A stretch of 55,596 nucleotides of DNA from a virus. Where the stretch lies: the IMG/VR virus record IMGVR_UViG_3300046011_007628, positions 1 to 55,596 of that record. One strand, given 5' to 3'. A program made the translations under genes and the position numbers. The notes beneath the pieces were generated by a model. It did not search any database, was not told where the DNA came from, and was given only the letters and a program-made list of their open reading frames with translations. Below, piece after piece: positions 1 to 8,806 of the stretch; within the stretch, counting starts at the first letter, position 1; every line of letters starts with the position of its first letter.

Positions 1-1852
1 GAATATTTAATAATGATTCATCATTTAGTGTTTTACCTGATCCTCTTAAGTAATTAATAATAGCTTGTATTTGCTCAGAGTTACTAACAGCCTTTCTATT
101 TCTATTAAAAAGTCTCCAATTATTATTACTACCAATATACACAGTTGGCATTATTAAATAAGAGTTAGTTCCACCATTTGTATTAATTGTAAAGAAATTT
201 GGGGCTTCATCACCTGGTATTGTTAATAATACAGCCGGGCCATTAGTCTCTTCTGTTGTGAATGTTCTTTCATTGTATGGTGTTGCATTAACAATTGATG
301 CTAAACCTTCCTTATTTATAGTTCCTGGAATATCTTCTTCATTTTTAAATATATTTAATGCTGATTCTTGAAATCCTTTATTATTTTCTTCTTGTGCAAA
401 TGCTGTTTGTACATCTTCGTCATTAAATGGAACTCTAGTTATTGTATCTCCTTCTATTTTATAAGAAAGAAATGAATTTGCATCTATTAAGATTTGTTTA
501 CCATCTATTTCTTTAACAACAATTGACGAATTTGGATTTGTTTTTGCTTGTTCTAAAACAGCACCTAATACACTTTTATCAACAACACCTTCAGATGCTA
601 AATCTATTAAGTTCTGAAAGGGGATTTTATCTAATTCAGGGTATTCTAATAAGTATTTGGATGTTCTTTTATTTAATTTAACATTAGGATAATCATCATC
701 TGCTTGATATAAACCCATTCTAATATTTTCACCTAAAGTTAATAATACAATTGTACTACCATCTTCAGTAATATATATTCTTTGATCACCATTAATATCC
801 CATTTCTTTAAAGTAGTTATTAATTTTTTAACATCAAATGAGAAAAAATCTTTTGGTAAATAATTTAAACTTATAGAATTTTGTAAATTTGCAGTAACTG
901 ATCTTCTATCATTACTTGAAAAGCTATCTAAATTTTTTAATAATTCATCACTATCAAAAATACCAGGAGTAATAGCAATAAAATTAGCTAATTGTGGAAA
1001 TTTAGGTAAGTATTTAGAAATAAACTCATTATTAGAAACATCATCAAACATTTCTTTACCTTTTCTAACAACAAGATATTGTTTTTTAGCTGAAAATTCT
1101 AATTTTAGCCATTCTCTTATATTTATTGGGTTGTCTTTATATAGTTGATTTAATTTTTCTGATGATTTTAAAGGAATGTATTTTAATATATTTTTAATAT
1201 TTGGAATATCTGCTAACCAAGGAATTTCACTCATTAGTTTACTAAAATCCATAGGTGATGATTCATTTGGACTATTATCTCTATTAGTATAAACATATCT
1301 ATTAGTTTCCTGAGGTGTATCTCTAACTTGTATAGCAACAAAACTTAATTTATTAGAGCTAGGTAAATTTTCATTTTTAGCTAAATAAAATGTTGGATAT
1401 CCTCTATCTCTACTATATCTATAATTACCATATGATCCTCTAGTAATACACCATCTTTCACCCCTACCATACAGTAGGCAATTACCTTCTTTAGAACCAT
1501 TATATATAGTTTTACCACCTTCATTATAAACAACATCTGGTGTGTTTTCTATCTCATCATCTCCACTATTAACACCTTCAGAAGATGTTATTAATTTTAT
1601 TAATTGAGATAAAGTGTAATTACGTAATTCTTTATCAGTAATTTTAGGTGAATTTTTTATTTGATCAAAACGCTCAATGTATTTTCTCAGTTGATTATCT
1701 GATATTGTTATATTTAAGTCATCTGCTTCTTCTTTAAATTTTTCAATGTATTTTAATATTACATTTTCTGCATATTCAAGTAATGGATATAAATTACTTG
1801 CAACGTGTGTTATAAATTTGTATATTGGGGATGTTGTTTGTTTTAAACTCAT
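1..1852 (-). CDS. Large virion-associated protein of unknown function (3' end missing)
   Basis: An open frame of 617 codons starts at the ATG at 1852 and runs off the left edge, so the C-terminus is not seen. The first 65 residues are helical and charged. Around residues 129-141 there is a segment with the order YGRGERWCITRG, followed by aromatic, Arg-rich sequence. The rest is mixed alpha/beta without a motif I recognise. It follows gene 1858-2184 by 5 bases and is probably the distal gene of a late operon. Its position beside tagged head-type proteins suggests a virion role, but that is inference. Confidence 0.75.
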   Translation of the reverse strand, partial: MSLKQTTSPIYKFITHVASNLYPLLEYAENVILKYIEKFKEEADDLNITISDNQLRKYIERFDQIKNSPKITDKELRNYTLSQLIKLITSSEGVNSGDDEIENTPDVVYNEGGKTIYNGSKEGNCLLYGRGERWCITRGSYGNYRYSRDRGYPTFYLAKNENLPSSNKLSFVAIQVRDTPQETNRYVYTNRDNSPNESSPMDFSKLMSEIPWLADIPNIKNILKYIPLKSSEKLNQLYKDNPINIREWLKLEFSAKKQYLVVRKGKEMFDDVSNNEFISKYLPKFPQLANFIAITPGIFDSDELLKNLDSFSSNDRRSVTANLQNSISLNYLPKDFFSFDVKKLITTLKKWDINGDQRIYITEDGSTIVLLTLGENIRMGLYQADDDYPNVKLNKRTSKYLLEYPELDKIPFQNLIDLASEGVVDKSVLGAVLEQAKTNPNSSIVVKEIDGKQILIDANSFLSYKIEGDTITRVPFNDEDVQTAFAQEENNKGFQESALNIFKNEEDIPGTINKEGLASIVNATPYNERTFTTEETNGPAVLLTIPGDEAPNFFTINTNGGTNSYLIMPTVYIGSNNNWRLFNRNRKAVSNSEQIQAIINYLRGSGKTLNDESLLNI

Positions 1853-1857
1853 TTTTA

Positions 1858-2184
1858 TTATACTGTTGTTGGAGTTGATGTAAATTTGGCTGTGTATATA
1901 GATGGTATTCTTTTGATACCTGCTAATATTTTTGAATAAGATTTTCCATCAAATGGTTCAAATGGAGATGGATCAATTTTTAAGCTAAGATCAACAACGT
2001 GTCTTATACCGTGTGTTTCATCATCAGCATCTACTATATCTACAATAGTAACACCAGGAATAGCTCTAATATCCGATAATATTTCTTGCATGGGTCTTGC
2101 ATCACTGTTAACAACAATTCTACAATATACTAAATATATGTTAGGATTTGTTGATTCACGAATGATGTCTATAAACTTGATCAT
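1858..2184 (-). CDS. Small tagged protein, ferredoxin-like fold likely
   Basis: A 108-residue protein of unknown function. The N-terminus MIKFIDIIRES is a short amphipathic helix ending in IxE, like several other genes here, and resembles a T4 capsid-targeting tag. Residues 15-105 alternate strand-helix-strand-strand-helix-strand, which suggests an ACT or ferredoxin-like fold (inference). A late-type motif lies 2 bases before the ATG. Confidence 0.72.
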   Translation of the reverse strand: MIKFIDIIRESTNPNIYLVYCRIVVNSDARPMQEILSDIRAIPGVTIVDIVDADDETHGIRHVVDLSLKIDPSPFEPFDGKSYSKILAGIKRIPSIYTAKFTSTPTTV

Positions 2185-2186
2185 GC

Positions 2187-2198
2187 TTATAAATATTA
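2187..2198 (-). promoter_or_regulatory. Late-type motif
   Basis: On the minus strand this reads TAATATTTATAA and ends 2 bases before the ATG at 2184. It is one of about 14 copies placed just before virion genes. Confidence 0.5.
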
Positions 2199-2222
2199 CA
2201 AAAATTTTGATTATTATCTTTT

Positions 2223-2840
2223 TTATACAGTTTCATTTATATCGTAATAATAAGAATCTGTGTCTTCAGTTATCCATTTATCTGCTACTGATTCTACTGA
2301 GAGTAAATATTTATCTACTTTTATGTCTTTAACATTTAATGGAAATTCAGATGTAACCCAATTTGAATCTCTCCAATAAATTCTATTATTAGGCATACAT
2401 AAAAGATAACCACCATCTGCTACTAAAACATGACCTGCTTTATAATCAGTAGGTTCGTCAGAATATGGATTATCGTACCAATCTACAGTAAATAAATAAG
2501 TAGCCCAAACTTTAGTTTTATTTCTTAAAATAACCTGGCATCTTTTTTCTAGTAAAAATGAATATTTTGTAACAGATACATTTTCACTAAAACAATCCCA
2601 TAATTGTTTATAATAGAAAGGAATATCTTTAGTTGGTTCTTTTATAAAAAGTTCTGAAATGGGGACTCTACTTCTTACCATTCCAAAATCTGTCATAATA
2701 TGAAAGGTTAGTATTTTACCTGTAATAGATTGTATTCCAAAAACATAGGCATTATCAAAAATGTTATTATCTTTAGAATTATGAGTATAATGAGAGCGTC
2801 TTATTAAACATTTAAAATAAGGAATATTTTCATTTAACAT
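2223..2840 (-). CDS. Conserved phage protein of unknown function
   Basis: A 205-residue protein rich in beta strands and aromatic residues, starting MLNENIPYFKCLIRR. It resembles hypothetical proteins I know from marine tailed phages, but I cannot give a function. Its ATG abuts the stop codon of the upstream gene (2840), so the two are probably translationally coupled. There is no signal peptide or membrane segment. Confidence 0.75.
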   Translation of the reverse strand: MLNENIPYFKCLIRRSHYTHNSKDNNIFDNAYVFGIQSITGKILTFHIMTDFGMVRSRVPISELFIKEPTKDIPFYYKQLWDCFSENVSVTKYSFLLEKRCQVILRNKTKVWATYLFTVDWYDNPYSDEPTDYKAGHVLVADGGYLLCMPNNRIYWRDSNWVTSEFPLNVKDIKVDKYLLSVESVADKWITEDTDSYYYDINETV

Positions 2841-3166
2841 TATTTTTCTCTTATTAGTAATTCACCTAATACCTCTAAACGACCAACTTCTCTTTGAAAT
2901 TCAATTGGTGTCATGTTTAAAGATATTTTTTTAAGTGTTTGTTCAAATTCTTTTGTAGCAACTTCTTTATCAAATTTACCGTTAGTTGCTTTTTTATAAT
3001 AAGGAGCTTTAACTTTAAAGTGGTGCCAAGTTAATAATGCTAAACCACCTTTTTCTTCAGCATTTGAAGCTATTTTAGCAGCACCTTCACCACGTTTTTT
3101 AGCAAATTCCTCAAAAGTTTCTTTAAGTTTTTTAGCTTCTTTTAATATATCTAATAATTTTATCAT
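2840..3166 (-). CDS. Tagged small basic protein
   Basis: I start this gene at 3166 rather than at an in-frame ATG 15 bases upstream, because the ATGA at 3163-3166 gives a 4-base overlap with the preceding stop and the protein then begins MIKLLDILKEAKK, the same tag as its neighbour. The protein is 108 residues, charged and mostly helical; a segment around residues 40-50 reads GGLALLTWHHF. The tag ends in IxE followed by A, like the gp21 cleavage context in T4. Function is unknown; a head-internal role is inferred from the tag only. Confidence 0.75.
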   Translation of the reverse strand: MIKLLDILKEAKKLKETFEEFAKKRGEGAAKIASNAEEKGGLALLTWHHFKVKAPYYKKATNGKFDKEVATKEFEQTLKKISLNMTPIEFQREVGRLEVLGELLIREK

Positions 3167-4185
3167 TTTATTTTTACACAATTTGGATATTTTTTACCAA
3201 ACATTGTTTTCATACCTTTTTGAGTATATCCTTTCCAACATTTTTCAGTAAGTATATCTTCTTCTAACATTTCATTTAACCATTTAGCATTTAAACCAAT
3301 ATAAACATTAGGTTGAATAAAACCTTCAGGATACATTTTAAATGCTTGTGTAGTTCTATGCCAGCCTTCTCCTAATTCATATTTACCATCTTTAGTTTTA
3401 AATATAATAATAGGTTCTTTAGATATTCCTTGACTTTTTAATAATTTTTGTTGTGTATTGTGTCTTTCAATATCCTTACCTACATCTTGTCTAATTTCCC
3501 CTCCAATTCTTGATTTTAATTCTTGTTGAGTTTTATTACCAAAAATATCCATTGTTATAGGAAAGTTTGTCTTAGTCTCCCATTTTAAATCTTTAAGTTG
3601 ACTATCAATCCAATCCTGAATACCTTCGGCTGTGTTGATATTATCATCTTTTTTAATCATTTTATAAATCCAATCCTTTATAACATAATCAGGGAAATTT
3701 GGAAGTTGTTGTTTTAAATAATCTAAAAGACCTTGTCTTAACTCATTTATATTTTTATTTTTAACAGGAGCATAACCAGAACCATATGGTGCTGCTTTAC
3801 CTGATTGTGGGTCTGCTGTTTCTTTTACTTTATTTAAACGTTGTGTTTTAGCTTTAGATGATTCTTTACGTTTTTCAATATAATCTAAAGCACGTTTTAA
3901 TCTAGATTTTACTTCAGGATCTTTTGCTTTACCATATGCTGCTCTTACTCGTTGATGAATTAAATTAATAATTTGTGATTGACGAGCATGTGGTTTAGAT
4001 TTAAATGAATCTTTATTTAATGTATCAACTATATCTTCTTTAGTTTTAAATTTAATAGATACAGTATCTTTTGGATTTTCATCTGTGTATAAACGACGAC
4101 CTGATCCTTTAGGTTTTTTACCTGTTCCTTTTTTAGGATCATTTTCAGATAAAACCTCATTTAATATATCTAATAGTTTTATCAT
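3163..4185 (-). CDS. Tagged multidomain protein with ParB-like and Cys modules
   Basis: A 340-residue protein built from short modules. Residues 1-15 are the tag MIKLLDILNEVLSEN. The next 130 residues are very basic. A linker reading DPQSGKAAPYGSGYA (about residues 124-138) also occurs in the next gene upstream. A segment around residue 275 (YELGEGWHRTTQAF) resembles the substrate loop of ParB/sulfiredoxin-type domains. The C-terminus (CWKGYTQKGMKTMFGKK, then PNC) is a small two-cysteine module that I recall at the ends of many marine virus proteins. It overlaps both neighbours by 4 bases. Function is unknown. Confidence 0.78.
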   Translation of the reverse strand: MIKLLDILNEVLSENDPKKGTGKKPKGSGRRLYTDENPKDTVSIKFKTKEDIVDTLNKDSFKSKPHARQSQIINLIHQRVRAAYGKAKDPEVKSRLKRALDYIEKRKESSKAKTQRLNKVKETADPQSGKAAPYGSGYAPVKNKNINELRQGLLDYLKQQLPNFPDYVIKDWIYKMIKKDDNINTAEGIQDWIDSQLKDLKWETKTNFPITMDIFGNKTQQELKSRIGGEIRQDVGKDIERHNTQQKLLKSQGISKEPIIIFKTKDGKYELGEGWHRTTQAFKMYPEGFIQPNVYIGLNAKWLNEMLEEDILTEKCWKGYTQKGMKTMFGKKYPNCVKIK

Positions 4186-4655
4186 TTTGTTTTACCCCAT
4201 TTAGTACCTTTACCTTTTGCTTTACATCCTGCTGGAGTTGGTCTGCAAGCTGGATATGCTCGTTTTTCGCCTTTTTGTCTTCCACAAGGTTTGTAACCAG
4301 TTATTTTACCATCTTTTCTAATTGGAGCATTACAATCAACCCACCCACCTGTTTTACCAGGAGCACCTTTACGAGAAAACCAAGTTCTAAGTGTTTCTTT
4401 TACTTTTTCAAGAATTAATTCTTCTTCAACCTTAGCATATCCTGATCCATATGGTGCTGCTTTACCTGATTGAGGATCGTCTGTTTCTTTTATATCTTTC
4501 CAAATTTTTCCAGCGCGACATCTTACAACAGCTCCTGATTTGTAAGCTGATGGTTTATCAAACTTACGATCAGCAATACGAAGACATCTGTCTCGTTTTA
4601 CTTTTTTTTCAGAAAGTATTTCTCTAATAAGTTGTTGTAATTCAGATGTATTCAT
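4182..4655 (-). CDS. Tagged Cys-rich modular protein
   Basis: The start at 4655 sits right after the upstream stop (TAATATG) and gives the tag MNTSELQQLIREILSEKK. An upstream in-frame ATG at 4739 would lie inside the neighbouring gene and is rejected. The 157-residue protein has a first module RDRCLRIADRKFDKPSAYKS followed by a short Cys/Arg tail, the shared linker DPQSGKAAPYGSGYA, then a second module with GGWVDCNAP, KPCGR and YPACRPTPAGCK. Both modules are widespread in phage and large-virus proteins. The cysteine spacing could bind zinc or form disulfides (inference). Confidence 0.75.
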   Translation of the reverse strand: MNTSELQQLIREILSEKKVKRDRCLRIADRKFDKPSAYKSGAVVRCRAGKIWKDIKETDDPQSGKAAPYGSGYAKVEEELILEKVKETLRTWFSRKGAPGKTGGWVDCNAPIRKDGKITGYKPCGRQKGEKRAYPACRPTPAGCKAKGKGTKWGKTK

Positions 4656-4656
4656 A

Positions 4657-5301
4657 TTACCATTTTTTACAAGACCAGTAACGAGCTTTCCATCTTGGAC
4701 CTGGGTTTTTGCAATTGTGTCTTGCTCTAAAGGCTGCACGTCTTTTAGGATTTTTATCCTTAATTACCATTCTTTTACCTTTAGCTGATTTACCACCAAA
4801 TCCAAAGTTAACTTTTACTACATTACCTTTATCATTTTTAACATATACTTTGAATTTCTTAACATCACCCTGCATTGGTTTACCTAAAGTTACTTTACGA
4901 CCTTGGTATTCTGCCTCGGTTAATATATCATTATCAGGCATTGGTAAGTCTAAAGGTACTTTTTTACCTTCATATATTCCATATTCACCCAAGTTAGTTT
5001 CAGTAATTTTTTCTTTATCAATACCTTCAACATTTAAAGCACCACGAGAATATAAGTATCTTGCTTCAGCCCATAAATTTAAATATTCTTTTGAACCGTA
5101 TGGTAAAGTTGTTTCAAATAGCGGTGTTTTAGCGTCTATATGGTATTGCATATTTTCAGTCATAACAATACGCGCTTTTAAACTTTCATTTAATATAGGT
5201 GCATCAAAACACTTAGCAGTACCCTTACAACCACAACCACAATCTGGTTTTTTAGAGGTCTCTGATAGCACTTTTCTTATTAATTCTTTTAAATTATGCA
5301 T
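4657..5301 (-). CDS. Tagged protein ending in an RARHNC module
   Basis: A 214-residue protein. It begins with a tag (MHNLKELIRKVLSET) followed by a cysteine cluster CGCGCKGTAKC at about residues 21-31. The middle contains a mixed domain and a basic Gly-rich segment. The C-terminus has FRARHNCKNPGPRWKARYW, then SCKKW, a short module common at the ends of small virion-type phage proteins. A late motif lies 2 bases before the ATG, so it probably begins an operon running down to position 1. Confidence 0.78.
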   Translation of the reverse strand: MHNLKELIRKVLSETSKKPDCGCGCKGTAKCFDAPILNESLKARIVMTENMQYHIDAKTPLFETTLPYGSKEYLNLWAEARYLYSRGALNVEGIDKEKITETNLGEYGIYEGKKVPLDLPMPDNDILTEAEYQGRKVTLGKPMQGDVKKFKVYVKNDKGNVVKVNFGFGGKSAKGKRMVIKDKNPKRRAAFRARHNCKNPGPRWKARYWSCKKW

Positions 5302-5303
5302 GA

Positions 5304-5315
5304 TTATAAATATTA
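5304..5315 (-). promoter_or_regulatory. Late-type motif
   Basis: Reads TAATATTTATAA on the minus strand and ends 2 bases before the ATG at 5301. It overlaps the stop region of the upstream gene. Confidence 0.5.
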
Positions 5316-6218
5316 TATTTTTAATCTAGGAAATAAATCAGAAGGATATGAAATTTTTATTTCTTGTTTATTTATTGCTTCTACAAAATCTTCATTTTTA
5401 AAAAATTTAAAATGTCCTATATAGTTAGCGAATATTATTCCTTTAAAAGTAGAAGTTTGGATATATTCAGTAGATGATAATTGAGTTAAATATAAATTAA
5501 AAGCTTCATAATTAAATGTATCTGTTATAAATGGTGTAATGTTTATACCAAATGTAGGATACATTATTTTAAGAACATTATTAAATTCTTGTATAAATAA
5601 ATCTTTATCCCCACTATATTCTAAATATTGTTTATAGATATTATTTATTTTAATTAACCAACTGTGTCCTCCACTAACATTAAATTTTTCTAATTGGTAA
5701 GTATGTTCCGTAGATAATCTAAGATTATTAATTAATGTTGAGATGTGAGGTTTTACAGATGTTGAAAAACTACCTCGAGTATAATATTTGGATACAAATA
5801 AAGAACCATGATTTCCTGTTCTTGATTTTAATTCTACTTCTCCTATTTCTTTTATATATAAATCCCCTTTAATACTATTTTGAGTAACATTTTCAAAGAA
5901 AATAATAAGAAAAAGTTCACCTGGTCCTAAAGATACATTACCTTTAGTTGAATCTTTCATAGACACAAAAATATATTCTAATTCATCTGGTATAAAACCG
6001 GGGATTTGTGTAAATATATTATTTTTAGTTATATCGAAAGATACTGGTTGTTTTATTAAATTATAAAATACTTTTGTTTTATTTATTGAATTTAATAAAT
6101 GTAAAAAGTAAATACTTTCTTTAGTATTTATGTTTTTTCTTAACAAATAATTAAATATTTTTTTATAAAAAAATAGATTATAAGTATAATTTGTTATTTT
6201 TTTGAAGATATTCTTCAT
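5313..6218 (-). CDS. Unknown protein with a possible nuclease-like core
   Basis: A 301-residue protein, not recognised. The first 55 residues are basic and helical. Around residues 95-130 there is GPGELFLIIFF, then GDLYI and EVELKS. The order Asp ... Glu-x-Lys is the pattern of a PD-(D/E)XK nuclease core, but the match is short and unproven. It is very AT-rich and carries no tag. Confidence 0.7.
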   Translation of the reverse strand: MKNIFKKITNYTYNLFFYKKIFNYLLRKNINTKESIYFLHLLNSINKTKVFYNLIKQPVSFDITKNNIFTQIPGFIPDELEYIFVSMKDSTKGNVSLGPGELFLIIFFENVTQNSIKGDLYIKEIGEVELKSRTGNHGSLFVSKYYTRGSFSTSVKPHISTLINNLRLSTEHTYQLEKFNVSGGHSWLIKINNIYKQYLEYSGDKDLFIQEFNNVLKIMYPTFGINITPFITDTFNYEAFNLYLTQLSSTEYIQTSTFKGIIFANYIGHFKFFKNEDFVEAINKQEIKISYPSDLFPRLKI

Positions 6219-6259
6219 ATATTCTATTTTATTAAAAATAAGAATTTTAAATCTAAAGG

Positions 6260-6784
6260 TTATGCTGTTGGTGCTTCTTCAGGTGCTTCCTCTTCAGGTA
6301 CTTCCTCTTCAGGTGTTTCTGTATCAGGCATAGAAAAATCTTCTGGATTTACTTCTGGGATTTCATCTTTGAAATTTCCAGTTGGATCTTCTTCTTCTTT
6401 AGGAGCACCGTATGATAATATTCTAGATATTGATTCGGCTGCTGATTCTTCTTCACTTAAATTTAATAAATAATATTTTTTACCTTCAACTTTAGCTATC
6501 CAACTTCTTTCAGTATAAATTAAATAAAATGTTTCTTTATTTCCTAATATAATACGAAAAGTAGTAGGACGAGGTGCTACCCATTGAATATCAGTCATAA
6601 AAACCTCATACTGTTTAGTAAGTAAACTTACAATTACTTTTTTAAGATCAGGAAATTTACCTAAAACAGGAAATTTTAATGCATCAAGAGACACATCGTT
6701 TCCTTTATCTAAATCAACTGATTTAGGTATTAGAGCTTGTTTAGCTAATGTTTTTATTTTATCTCTTAATTCTGACTTAGTCAT
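6260..6784 (-). CDS. Protein with acidic Pro/Glu tail
   Basis: A 174-residue protein. Residues 1-110 are a mixed domain beginning MTKSELRDKIKTLAKQAL, a helix similar in style to the neighbouring tags but without a clear (I/L)xE site. The last 45 residues are strongly acidic and end in repeats of PEEE/APEE. Its ATG overlaps the preceding stop at 6784. Acidic tails of this type occur in phage head core proteins, so a scaffold or core role is possible but not shown. Confidence 0.72.
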   Translation of the reverse strand: MTKSELRDKIKTLAKQALIPKSVDLDKGNDVSLDALKFPVLGKFPDLKKVIVSLLTKQYEVFMTDIQWVAPRPTTFRIILGNKETFYLIYTERSWIAKVEGKKYYLLNLSEEESAAESISRILSYGAPKEEEDPTGNFKDEIPEVNPEDFSMPDTETPEEEVPEEEAPEEAPTA

Positions 6785-7857
6785 TATTTAATGTCTTCTG
6801 GTTTTTTAACACCTATTTTAGTAGATTTACCCCAAACAGCTGTTCTAGTTTTACCGCCTTTTTCTAATGTAACATCAACTTTTCCACCTGGAGTATATGC
6901 ACCCGATGATACAGAAACTACTGTTTCTCCACTACCTATAACGTCTCCTTTTTTTAAATATTGAGCTTCTTTTGAATTTGAAGGTGCTTTATAACTAGAT
7001 TCTTTTAATTTTTTAGCAATAGTTTTTGCTAATCCTTTTGCGTTTTTAATAGCTTTATCTTTTACTCCTTTGTATTCTTCTTCAGGTGATTCTATTTTAT
7101 TATCCCCATCATAATCTTTTTTTGCTTTTTTCTCGTAAAGTTCTTCAACTTCACCTTCTTCACCTGTTAAATAATCACTAACAGATTGTAAATAATCTTG
7201 TGCTTTAGTTAATTTAGATTGTACCCAAGCATCTAATTGCTCATTGTTATCAATCATATTCATTAATTTAGAAGCATTTGATTGAATTGATTTTAATTGT
7301 GAATCAGCCATATCAGACTCATCATCCGCTTGTTTCCAATCATCTTCATTTAATGATTCCATTTCACCAATAATAGTTTCATAGTCATCCATAGTTAATG
7401 TTTTATCTTCACTACTTAAACCGATTGCTTTTTTAGCAACATCGTGTAAATCAACATCAGTACTAGCATCTTCACGAGCATATTCTAACATACGAATAAA
7501 TAAAGGAACATCCATAGTAATTTTATCTTCTGGATTTTCTTCTCTTTCTGAGATGTATTGTTTAGAGTTTATTGACTCTGATTCAGCTGTTAATTGTTTT
7601 CTTACTAATTCTTTTATGTCTTGTTGTTTCATGTCTTCTATATATTTTTTAGCGTCTTTAATTGCTCTACCTACTAATACTTTTTCAGCATCTTTACCAT
7701 AACGTTTTACTAAATTCTTTTTATTTTTTAATAACGCATTGATATATTCTTGGCGTTTATTTAAAAATGTGTTTTTGTACTTATCATCAATAACAGGAGA
7801 GCCCTTATCTTCAGATAAGAACTCTCTAATTACTGTTTTAAGTTGGGTTTTGTTCAT
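6784..7857 (-). CDS. Tagged acidic protein with EF-hand-like loop
   Basis: A 357-residue acidic protein beginning with the tag MNKTQLKTVIREFLSEDKG. Residues 105-170 contain VPLFIRMLEYAREDAS and further helical sequence that I recall from marine phage proteins. Near residue 248 the sequence KKDYDGDNKIESPEEE matches the order of acidic ligands in an EF-hand calcium loop. The C-terminal 60 residues look like a small beta domain. It overlaps the next upstream gene through TAATG. A head-core function is inferred from the tag and acidity. Confidence 0.75.
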   Translation of the reverse strand: MNKTQLKTVIREFLSEDKGSPVIDDKYKNTFLNKRQEYINALLKNKKNLVKRYGKDAEKVLVGRAIKDAKKYIEDMKQQDIKELVRKQLTAESESINSKQYISEREENPEDKITMDVPLFIRMLEYAREDASTDVDLHDVAKKAIGLSSEDKTLTMDDYETIIGEMESLNEDDWKQADDESDMADSQLKSIQSNASKLMNMIDNNEQLDAWVQSKLTKAQDYLQSVSDYLTGEEGEVEELYEKKAKKDYDGDNKIESPEEEYKGVKDKAIKNAKGLAKTIAKKLKESSYKAPSNSKEAQYLKKGDVIGSGETVVSVSSGAYTPGGKVDVTLEKGGKTRTAVWGKSTKIGVKKPEDIK

Positions 7858-8030
7858 TAATTTGCTTTGTCTTCAGCAATTGAAGCTTTTCTATAGTCGT
7901 TAGCTAAAGCTTTAACTTCACCTGCAATTTTACGTGCGCGACCATGAGCAGCTTTAGTAGTTTTAGCGTTTTCCACTTTTAATTCTACTAATAATGACTC
8001 GATTTTTTCTAATAACTCTGTTGTGTTCAT
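7857..8030 (-). CDS. Histone H1-like (Hc1-type) small protein
   Basis: A 57-residue protein. After an acidic N-terminus (MNTTELLEKIESLL) it has KTTKAAHGRARKIAGEVKAL and a short tail. That Lys/Ala/Arg-rich helix resembles the Bacteroidota and chlamydial Hc1-like histone family, which bind DNA. The stop TAA overlaps the next ATG (TAATG). It may help pack or organise phage DNA. The family match is from memory of the pattern, and the protein is short. Confidence 0.6.
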   Translation of the reverse strand: MNTTELLEKIESLLVELKVENAKTTKAAHGRARKIAGEVKALANDYRKASIAEDKAN

Positions 8031-8059
8031 ATTGTTTGTTTTTTATTGTTTATTTTATA

Positions 8060-8776
8060 TTAACGAATTGGTTCTTTATTAGCAATGTGAGTACGAGTAA
8101 ACATTGTAATTGTATTACCAATTTGTTGTGTTAATTTTTCATCTTGAATTTTTTCAGCTGCGGCTTGTGCTTGTGTTAAAGCATCTTGAACAGCTTTAAT
8201 ATTAGGATCTACAGCACTTGTATCAATATTGAAATTATCTGTAGGTTCTGCATTATCTCCACTAAAATTAATATCTAAATTTTCTTCACCTTCTGGTGTT
8301 TCTTCACCTAAATCAAGATTTATATCTTCTTCAGGAGTATCTTCTTTTTTCTTTTTTTTAGCTTCTCTAATTTTAAGAGCACTTAATGCATCTCTAGTTC
8401 CTTCAAAACCAGGTATATCATATGATAATTCTTCTTCATCATCCATCATTTCATCATCCATCATTTCATCATCATTAAAGAAGTCTTTGAAATCAAGTTT
8501 TTCATCATTTGGATTAATACCGTATTCTACTTCACGACCTGCTTTTTCATAATCTTCATCATCTGGTCCTTCTGTTATTGCAGCACCATCTAACTCAGCA
8601 ATAATCATTTCTTTGATTTTTTGCTTAAATTCTTCTTTGGTCATTTTTTGTTTTTCTTCGGCTTTACCTTCAGCTTTACCTTCTTCATATTCATAAGCAC
8701 CAAAACCTTCTCTTAATATTGAGGCCTTGGTTAATTTATTTTCAGTTAAGAATTTTTTGTAATCAAATTTTTCCAT
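8060..8776 (-). CDS. Acidic head-core-like protein
   Basis: A 238-residue, highly acidic protein. It starts MEKFDYKKFLTENKLTKAS; the LTE inside could be a processing site like those of the neighbouring tags. Residues 35-50 are alternating Glu/Lys, and a run near residue 100 repeats DDEMMDDE. The C-terminal 50 residues form a helical, Gln/Ala-rich segment. Composition and neighbourhood fit a prohead core or scaffold role, as inference. A late motif lies 16 bases upstream. Confidence 0.74.
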   Translation of the reverse strand: MEKFDYKKFLTENKLTKASILREGFGAYEYEEGKAEGKAEEKQKMTKEEFKQKIKEMIIAELDGAAITEGPDDEDYEKAGREVEYGINPNDEKLDFKDFFNDDEMMDDEMMDDEEELSYDIPGFEGTRDALSALKIREAKKKKKEDTPEEDINLDLGEETPEGEENLDINFSGDNAEPTDNFNIDTSAVDPNIKAVQDALTQAQAAAEKIQDEKLTQQIGNTITMFTRTHIANKEPIR

Positions 8777-8792
8777 TATTTTGTGTGTTTTG

Positions 8793-8804
8793 TTATAAAT
8801 ATTA
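8793..8804 (-). promoter_or_regulatory. Late-type motif
   Basis: Reads TAATATTTATAA on the minus strand, 16 bases before the ATG at 8776, leaving room for a short leader. Confidence 0.52.
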
Positions 8805-8806
8805 TA

